Assembly (NCBI GenBank): GCA_026400415.1
Contig: JAPLPA010000002.1
Span: 1-5,527, forward strand
Direction of reading: 5' to 3'
Length of the DNA: 5,527 bases
DNA from: Afipia sp.
Lineage (GTDB): Bacteria > Pseudomonadota > Alphaproteobacteria > Rhizobiales > Xanthobacteraceae
Below, one piece after another: positions 1 through 5,527 of this stretch. The notes beneath the pieces are model-generated. The model was given only the letters and a program-made list of their open reading frames with translations, ran no database searches and was not told the DNA's origin. How positions within the stretch are numbered: the first letter of the stretch is position 1; each line of letters starts with the position of its first letter. The position numbers were made by a program, and so were the translations under genes.

Positions 1-1497
1 AAGTGCTACGGGCGCGATCTTGCCCGCGGTACCCCGGTCAACCACGGTGAAGCTGTCGGCGTCATTGCCGCGCAGTCGATCGGTGAACCGGGCACGCAGC
101 TCACCATGCGCACGTTCCACATCGGTGGCGCGGCGCAGATCAACGAGCAGTCGTTCATCGAATCGAACTTCGACGGCAAGATCGCCATCAAGAACAAGGC
201 GATGGCGCGTAACTCGGATGGCGACGTTGTTGCCATGTCGCGGAACATGACCGTCGCGGTGATCGACAAGGACGGCACCGAACGTGCGGTTCACCGTATT
301 CAGTACGGTTCCCGCATGAAGATCGACGAAGGTGACGAGATCAAGCGCGGCCAGCGTATTGCCGAGTGGGATCCTTACACCCGTCCGATCCTCACGGAAG
401 TCGAAGGTTTGGTGGCGTTCGAAGACCTCGTCGAAGGTCAGTCGCTTGCCGAAACGCTCGACGAATCGACGGGTATCGCCAAGCGCGTCGTCATTGATTG
501 GCGTACATCGAGCCGTGCGGCGGCCCGTGGCGGCGACGCCCGTTACCAGCTCGCGGTTGACGCCATTCTGTCGGTGGATCTCGGTGCCAAGGTCAAGGCG
601 GGCGACATTCTCGCGCGTATCCCGACCGAAAGCGCCAAGACCCGCGACATCACCGGCGGTCTGCCGCGCGTTGCGGAATTGTTCGAAGCCCGTCGTCCGA
701 AGGAAGCTGCGGTCATCGCCGAAATCTCCGGCACCGTGCGCTTCGGCAAGGACTACAAGAACAAGCGCCGCATCTCGATCGAGCCGAACGACAAGGAAGA
801 AGAGGCACGCGAGTACCTGATCCCGAAGGGCAAGCACATCCATCTTCAGGATGGCGACGCCATCGAGAAGGGCGACTACATCCTCGACGGCAACCCGGCC
901 CCGCACGACATTCTTGCGGTCAAGGGCGTCGAAGAACTGGCCGCTTATCTCGTCAACGAGATTCAGGACGTCTACCGGCTGCAGGGCGTCGGCATCAACG
1001 ACAAGCACATCGAGGTGATCGTTCGCCAGATGCTGCAGAAGGTTGAGATCGACAACGCCGGCGAGACCGATCTGATCGAAGGCGAGCAGATGGACAAGAT
1101 CGAGCTCGACGAGATCAACGCCAGGACTGTCGCCGAGGGCAAGAAGCCCGCGACCGGCCACCCTGTGTTGCTCGGCATCACCAAGGCGTCGTTGCAGACC
1201 CGCTCGTTCATCTCCGCGGCCTCGTTCCAGGAGACGACCCGCGTGCTGACCGAAGCCTCGGTTGCCGGCAAGGCGGACAGCCTCGACGGCCTGAAGGAAA
1301 ACGTCATTGTCGGCCGGCTGATCCCGGCGGGCACGGGCGCCATGATGAACCAGCTCCGCGAAGTCGCGTCCAAGCGCGACAAGCTGATTCTCGACGAGCG
1401 CGAGAGAGAGGCGCTGGCCAAGGCTGCGGCGGCTCAGGTACTCGAAGCTCCGGCATTGCCGGCACCGGCCCGAGAGCCGACGCCTGCGGCCGAGTAG
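1..1497 (+). CDS. rpoC: DNA-directed RNA polymerase subunit beta' (3' part, 5' end outside window)
   Basis: This is the C-terminal 498 residues of beta', the catalytic clamp subunit of RNA polymerase, read in frame from base 1 to the TAG stop. Cys2 in KCYGRDLARG matches the last Cys of the second zinc site (E. coli C898). LTMRTFHIGG at residues 34-43 is the trigger loop, with M36, R37 and H40 in the places of E. coli M932, R933 and H936. DITGGLPRV and ELFEARRPK (about 216-234) are conserved family blocks. LLGITKAS through FQETTRVLTEA (390-419) is the switch 1 region, and NVIVGRLIPAGTG (434-446) lies near the C-terminus. After G446 come 52 residues ending in an Ala/Pro/Glu-rich tail that I infer to be lineage-variable. 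Between about residues 155 and 205 the chain is shorter than E. coli beta'. The ATG at base 106 is internal (trigger-loop Met), not a start. A terminator follows, so rpoC is probably last in its operon. Identification is certain. Confidence 0.99.
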   Translation, partial: KCYGRDLARGTPVNHGEAVGVIAAQSIGEPGTQLTMRTFHIGGAAQINEQSFIESNFDGKIAIKNKAMARNSDGDVVAMSRNMTVAVIDKDGTERAVHRIQYGSRMKIDEGDEIKRGQRIAEWDPYTRPILTEVEGLVAFEDLVEGQSLAETLDESTGIAKRVVIDWRTSSRAAARGGDARYQLAVDAILSVDLGAKVKAGDILARIPTESAKTRDITGGLPRVAELFEARRPKEAAVIAEISGTVRFGKDYKNKRRISIEPNDKEEEAREYLIPKGKHIHLQDGDAIEKGDYILDGNPAPHDILAVKGVEELAAYLVNEIQDVYRLQGVGINDKHIEVIVRQMLQKVEIDNAGETDLIEGEQMDKIELDEINARTVAEGKKPATGHPVLLGITKASLQTRSFISAASFQETTRVLTEASVAGKADSLDGLKENVIVGRLIPAGTGAMMNQLREVASKRDKLILDEREREALAKAAAAQVLEAPALPAPAREPTPAAE

Positions 1498-1530
1498 AGC
1501 CAGGGGCCAGTAAAACCCTATATAGACGTC

Positions 1531-1563
1531 CAGAGGCCGCCCGGTGGGCGGCCTCTGTGTTTC
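1531..1563 (+). terminator. Intrinsic terminator of the rpoBC operon
   Basis: A perfect 12-bp GC-rich stem is formed by CAGAGGCCGCCC (1531-1542) and GGGCGGCCTCTG (1546-1557) around a 3-nt loop, GGT. It is followed by TGTTTCC, a short and interrupted U tract. The stem starts 33 nt after the rpoC stop. Stem strength and position argue for factor-independent termination. The weak U tract means some read-through is possible. The complementary strand lacks a T-run beyond the stem and has no gene pointing into it, so a + strand role is preferred. Confidence 0.88.
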
Positions 1564-1588
1564 CGGGGGCTATCCCCTAAGTGGATGT

Positions 1589-1622
1589 TGGCGATGGGGA
1601 GAATCGCCACAACCGATTCTCC
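1589..1622. repeat. Two overlapping, mutually exclusive inverted repeats
   Basis: TGGCGAT (1589-1595) pairs with ATCGCCA (1603-1609) around a 7-nt loop. GGAGAATCG (1598-1606) pairs with CGATTCTCC (1614-1622), also around a 7-nt loop. The left arm of the second lies in the loop and right arm of the first, so only one can form at a time. Just upstream, GGGG (1566-1569) can pair with CCCC (1574-1577), and TCCCC (1573-1577) can instead pair with GGGGA (1596-1600). The base complementarity is read directly. Any switch, site-specific binding or repeat-family meaning is unproven, and transcription here would need read-through past the rpoC terminator. Confidence 0.6.
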
Positions 1623-1769
1623 GTGCTGGTTTAGCCGCTCCAGGGCTGAAATGACGGGGCAGGGTCGATCTGGTCCTAACCTTACCGTCCAAAGCCCTGA
1701 AAAATGCCTCTCCAGACCGTTTCGCGGGCCAGATGTGCTTGCAGGACCGCGTTTTTCGGCGTGTCGGCC

Positions 1770-1796
1770 TTGACTTCACCCTCATGCGCCGATAAA
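1770..1796 (+). promoter_or_regulatory. Candidate sigma-70 promoter of the str operon
   Basis: TTGACT at 1770-1775, preceded by C to give the CTTGAC form favoured in alphaproteobacteria, is 15 nt upstream of GATAAA (1791-1796), which matches TATAAT at four of six positions. Fifteen is shorter than the usual 16-18. At 17 nt the hexamer TAAACA (1793-1798) is a poorer match. Transcription would start near 1803, giving an rpsL leader of roughly 330 nt. It is the best -35 I see in the spacer. Closer alternatives, AATAAT at 2039-2044 without a good -35 and CTGACA at 1935-1940 with GATACA 19 nt on, are weaker but not excluded. Confidence 0.45.
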
Positions 1797-1934
1797 CACG
1801 CGCAACTTAACGACAGGCGGTGAGCTTCGCTGCGTCGGAACGGTGGCCTGATTGGCTAAGTTATTGAGAGCGAATAGCTTTCTAGAACCAGCCCAGTGCC
1901 CTTGGCCTCGACAAAAGAAGCTCAAACGCTGTCG

Positions 1935-1954
1935 CTGACACATGAAACTGTCAG
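1935..1954. repeat. Short inverted repeat in the presumed rpsL leader
   Basis: CTGACA (1935-1940) and TGTCAG (1949-1954) form a perfect 6-bp inverted repeat around an 8-nt spacer. CTGACA is also one base from the -35 consensus TTGACA, with GATACA (1960-1965) 19 nt downstream. The site could therefore be an operator over a weak second promoter, an RNA hairpin, or chance. Nothing in the sequence decides between these. Confidence 0.35.
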
Positions 1955-2025
1955 ATACGGATACATGACCGCACCGCTCACTGCCTTTCGGGGTGCTGGC
2001 GTGGTGGTCCTCTGTCGATGGATGA

Positions 2026-2055
2026 ACGCCATTTCGCAAATAATGCGAACGGCGT
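2026..2055 (+). promoter_or_regulatory. Two-part stem-loop in the rpsL leader
   Basis: ACGCC (2026-2030) pairs with GGCGT (2051-2055). Inside it, TTCGCA (2033-2038) pairs with TGCGAA (2044-2049), leaving an AT/C asymmetric internal loop and a 5-nt terminal loop AATAA. ATGA (2022-2025) can further pair with TCAT (2060-2063) across a bulge. The element ends 75 nt before the rpsL start, so it does not itself cover the ribosome binding site. It could be a leader RNA element or, as DNA, an operator around the -10-like AATAAT (2039-2044). The pairing is seen; a role is inferred. Confidence 0.45.
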
Positions 2056-2113
2056 GAATTCATTTTGCGCGTGGCTAATTCGCGCCGCGCGGACGCTGTG
2101 AGTGAGTGAATGA

Positions 2114-2122
2114 AGGTGAAGG
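2114..2122 (+). promoter_or_regulatory. rpsL ribosome binding site
   Basis: AGGTGAAGG carries two purine-rich Shine-Dalgarno-like cores. The downstream GAAGG (2118-2122) is 8 nt from the ATG at 2131. This supports that ATG over the GTG at 2106, which opens a different frame. Confidence 0.75.
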
Positions 2123-2130
2123 CTTAAAGA

Positions 2131-2502
2131 ATGCCGACAATCAACCAGTTGATCCGCAAGCCGCGGGTAATTCAGAAGGCGCGCAAGACCGTGCCGGCGC
2201 TGCAGCAGAGCCCGCAGAAGCGCGGCGTTTGCACGCGCGTCTACACAACGACGCCGAAGAAGCCGAACTCCGCGCTCCGCAAGGTCGCCAAGGTTCGTCT
2301 CACCAACGGCTTCGAAGTGATCGGTTACATTCCGGGTGAAGGCCATAACCTTCAGGAACACTCGGTGGTCATGATCCGCGGCGGCCGCGTCAAGGATTTG
2401 CCTGGCGTGCGCTACCACATCCTGCGCGGCGTCCTCGATACCCAGGGCGTCAAGAACCGCAAGCAGCGCCGTTCGAAGTACGGCGCGAAGCGTCCGAAAT
2501 AA
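2131..2502 (+). CDS. rpsL: 30S ribosomal protein S12
   Basis: The gene encodes a 123-residue S12, the usual length, starting MPTINQLIRKPR and ending SKYGAKRPK. S12 sits at the interface side of the 30S decoding centre, monitors codon-anticodon pairing and is the classic site of streptomycin-resistance changes. The relevant loops are PKKPNSALRK with K43 and GGRVKDLPG with R86, K88 and P91. All have the family-standard residues, so nothing here predicts ribosomal streptomycin resistance. Asp89 is the position methylthiolated by RimO in some bacteria. A variable stretch (IQKARKTVPALQQS, 14-27) differs from E. coli as expected between classes. It is the first gene of the str operon, after a long leader. 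The start is fixed by the conserved N-terminus and the GAAGG site. Identification is certain. Confidence 0.99.
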   Translation: MPTINQLIRKPRVIQKARKTVPALQQSPQKRGVCTRVYTTTPKKPNSALRKVAKVRLTNGFEVIGYIPGEGHNLQEHSVVMIRGGRVKDLPGVRYHILRGVLDTQGVKNRKQRRSKYGAKRPK

Positions 2503-2506
2503 CGCC

Positions 2507-2510
2507 GGGA
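2507..2510 (+). promoter_or_regulatory. rpsG ribosome binding site (weak)
   Basis: GGGA lies 10 nt before the rpsG ATG in an 18-nt intergenic gap that otherwise has no Shine-Dalgarno match. The weak site and close spacing suggest that rpsG translation may depend partly on ribosomes finishing rpsL. That coupling is an inference. Confidence 0.5.
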
Positions 2511-2520
2511 AAATTCACAG

Positions 2521-2991
2521 ATGTCACGCCGTCACAGTGCAGAGAAGCGCGAAATTCATCCCGACCCGAAGTTCGGGAACCTGGTCGTGTCCAAATTCAT
2601 GAACACGGTCATGTACGAAGGCAAAAAGTCGGTGGCAGAAACCATCGTCTACGGTGCTTTCGATCTGATCGAAAGCAAGACCAAGGCGAGCCCGCTCACC
2701 GTGTTCGAGCAGGCGCTGGATAATGTCATGCCGTCCATCGAAGTGCGCTCACGGCGCGTCGGCGGCGCGACCTATCAGGTTCCGGTCGAAGTGCGTAACG
2801 AGCGCCGTCAGGCGCTGGGCATCCGCTGGCTCATCATCGCGGCCCGTGCCCGCAACGAAAAGACAATGACTGAGCGGCTCTCTGCTGAATTGCTCGACGC
2901 GTCGAACAATCGCGGTAACGCCGTCAAGAAGCGCGAAGACACGCACAAGATGGCGGAAGCCAAGCGCGCGTTCTCGCATTATCGCTGGTAA
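2521..2991 (+). CDS. rpsG: 30S ribosomal protein S7
   Basis: The product is a 156-residue S7, the standard length for this family, from MSRRHSAEKRE to AFSHYRW. S7 is a primary 16S rRNA binder that nucleates assembly of the 30S head and contacts E-site tRNA. The basic N-terminus (2-10), the helix block KFMNTVMYEGKKSVAE (25-40), and the extended beta-hairpin VRSRRVGGATYQVPVEV (75-91) that binds rRNA and reaches the E site are all present. RWLIIAARAR follows in the core helices. Only 18 nt separate it from rpsL. In E. coli S7 represses its operon by binding a longer rpsL-rpsG intercistronic RNA, for which there is no room here, so any feedback must use another site. Identification is certain. 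Confidence 0.99.
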   Translation: MSRRHSAEKREIHPDPKFGNLVVSKFMNTVMYEGKKSVAETIVYGAFDLIESKTKASPLTVFEQALDNVMPSIEVRSRRVGGATYQVPVEVRNERRQALGIRWLIIAARARNEKTMTERLSAELLDASNNRGNAVKKREDTHKMAEAKRAFSHYRW

Positions 2992-3014
2992 GGCGTCGTA
3001 GAAAAAACGGACGC

Positions 3015-3020
3015 AAGGAA
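3015..3020 (+). promoter_or_regulatory. fusA ribosome binding site
   Basis: AAGGAA lies 5 nt before the ATG at 3026, in the 34-nt gap after rpsG. It is one of the better Shine-Dalgarno matches in the operon and independently supports the start. Confidence 0.75.
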
Positions 3021-3025
3021 TAGTT

Positions 3026-5104
<2,079 letters not shown>

Positions 5105-5107
5105 ATT

Positions 5108-5125
5108 CTTTGACGTAAGTCAAAG
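5108..5125 (+). promoter_or_regulatory. Hairpin with GUAA tetraloop between fusA and tuf
   Basis: CTTTGAC (5108-5114) and GTCAAAG (5119-5125) form a perfect 7-bp stem closed by GTAA, a GNRA-type tetraloop in RNA. It begins 3 nt after the fusA stop and ends 6 nt before the tuf Shine-Dalgarno sequence. TTGAA occurs just outside it on each side (5101-5105 and 5126-5130). The stem is AU-rich and has no following U tract, so it is not a convincing terminator. A role in mRNA stability or processing, or in setting the EF-G to EF-Tu ratio, is possible but unproven. Confidence 0.6.
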
Positions 5126-5131
5126 TTGAAC

Positions 5132-5135
5132 GGAG
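5132..5135 (+). promoter_or_regulatory. tuf ribosome binding site
   Basis: GGAG lies 6 nt before the tuf ATG at 5142. Spacing and sequence are good, and it sits just downstream of the fusA-tuf hairpin, leaving it free when that hairpin forms. Confidence 0.75.
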
Positions 5136-5141
5136 ACCATC

Positions 5142-5527
5142 ATGGCCAAAGCTAAATTTGAACGTAACAAGCCACACTGCAACATCGGCACCATCGGTCA
5201 CGTCGACCATGGCAAGACATCGCTGACCGCAGCGATTACCAAGGTTCTGGCCGAAGCTGGCGGTGCAACGTTTACCGCTTACGACCAGATCGACAAGGCG
5301 CCTGAAGAAAAAGCGCGCGGCATCACCATCTCGACCGCTCACGTTGAGTACGAGACCGCGAACCGCCATTACGCCCACGTCGATTGCCCAGGTCACGCCG
5401 ACTACGTGAAGAACATGATCACGGGCGCTGCGCAGATGGACGGCGCAATCCTGGTTGTGTCGGCTGCAGACGGCCCGATGCCACAGACCCGCGAGCATAT
5501 CCTGCTCGCTCGTCAGGTCGGCGTTCC
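5142..5527 (+). CDS. tuf: Translation elongation factor Tu (5' part, 3' end outside window)
   Basis: The first 128 residues of EF-Tu, plus two bases of the next codon, run off the window end. EF-Tu is the GTPase that brings aminoacyl-tRNA to the ribosomal A site. The start MAKAKFERNKPH is the standard family N-terminus. G1 is GHVDHGKT (19-26), the switch I motif is RGITI (59-63, with T62 binding Mg2+), and G3 is DCPGH (81-85, with catalytic His85). GAAQMDGAILVVSAADGPMPQTREH (95-119 region) follows as in all EF-Tu proteins. The NKxD motif lies beyond the window. It is 37 nt after fusA in the conserved str order. Many proteobacteria carry a second tuf copy elsewhere; this window cannot show whether that is so here. 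Confidence 0.98.
   Translation, partial: MAKAKFERNKPHCNIGTIGHVDHGKTSLTAAITKVLAEAGGATFTAYDQIDKAPEEKARGITISTAHVEYETANRHYAHVDCPGHADYVKNMITGAAQMDGAILVVSAADGPMPQTREHILLARQVGV

Larger units (their letters stand above)
1498..2130. other. Gene-free spacer between rpoC and rpsL
   Basis: This 633-nt stretch separates two highly expressed operons. Open frames exist on both strands (for example + 1585-1773, - 1570-1785 and - 1782-2063). None has a Shine-Dalgarno sequence I trust, a recognisable domain or a plausible protein composition, so I call no gene. I found no tRNA-like cloverleaf and no transposase remnant. It contains the rpoC terminator, overlapping hairpins (1566-1622), a candidate sigma-70 promoter (1770-1796), and two inverted repeats (1935-1954 and 2026-2055) in the presumed rpsL leader. 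Everything after about 1800 is best read as promoter and 5' untranslated region of the str operon. Confidence 0.7.

Noticed and set aside
106..1497. Reading rpoC as a complete 463-residue gene starting at the ATG at 106
   Set aside because: That ATG is the trigger-loop Met in LTMRTFHIGG. The frame stays open with conserved beta' sequence back to base 1, so the gene is cut by the window edge.
1518..1523. CTATAT, a perfect match to the alphaproteobacterial -10, just after rpoC
   Set aside because: There is no -35-like hexamer at 16-18 nt upstream, and the strong terminator begins 8 nt further on, so a productive promoter here is unlikely.
1641..1699. CAGGGCT (1641-1647) complementary to AGCCCTG (1693-1699), followed by AAAAA
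   Set aside because: Seven base pairs with a 45-nt loop is weak and could occur by chance in this length of sequence. The downstream tract is A, not T, on the + strand.
1570..1785. Opposed small open frames in the spacer (- 1570-1785 and + 1585-1773)
   Set aside because: Neither has a Shine-Dalgarno sequence, and they overlap each other and the hairpin cluster. The translations are rich in Arg/Pro/Ser with no recognisable motif.
1782..2063. A 93-codon - strand open frame in the spacer
   Set aside because: No ribosome binding site, no recognisable domain and arbitrary composition. It would run antisense to the likely str leader.
2131..2502. Possible streptomycin-resistance change in S12
   Set aside because: K43, R86, K88 and P91 all carry the usual residues.

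Overview
The window is a piece of core bacterial chromosome. It joins the end of the rpoBC (RNA polymerase) operon to the start of the str (ribosomal protein and elongation factor) operon, all on the + strand. The order is rpoC (3' part), a 633-nt gene-free spacer, rpsL (S12), rpsG (S7), fusA (EF-G) and tuf (EF-Tu, 5' part). The proteins look alphaproteobacterial. The EF-G and EF-Tu sequences closely resemble what I remember from Hyphomicrobiales of the Bradyrhizobium/Rhodopseudomonas/Afipia group (family Nitrobacteraceae). The GC-rich third positions and the CTTGAC-type -35 fit that assignment. Genus cannot be fixed by eye.

Layout. Bases 1-1497 encode the last 498 residues of the beta' subunit, entering at the last Cys of the second zinc-binding site. 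A strong intrinsic terminator (12-bp perfect stem) follows 33 nt after the stop codon. The spacer 1498-2130 has no convincing gene. It holds a cluster of competing inverted repeats just after the terminator, a plausible promoter for the str operon near 1770-1796, and two further inverted repeats in what would be the long rpsL leader. From 2131 on, rpsL, rpsG, fusA and tuf are packed with gaps of 18, 34 and 37 nt, each with a recognisable though variable Shine-Dalgarno sequence. They are presumably co-transcribed.

Function. S12 and S7 build the decoding centre and head of the 30S subunit. EF-Tu delivers aminoacyl-tRNA and EF-G drives translocation, so the operon couples synthesis of 30S components to the two main elongation GTPases. 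The residues that can be checked (S12 K43/K88, the EF-G and EF-Tu G motifs, the RpoC trigger-loop residues) are all intact, and I see no frameshift or truncation.

I found no mobile element, defence system, CRISPR or other new multi-gene system. What merits a second look is non-coding: the small hairpin with a GUAA tetraloop between fusA and tuf, the structured rpsL leader, the overlapping hairpins after the rpoC terminator, and the absence of room for an E. coli-type S7 repressor site between rpsL and rpsG.
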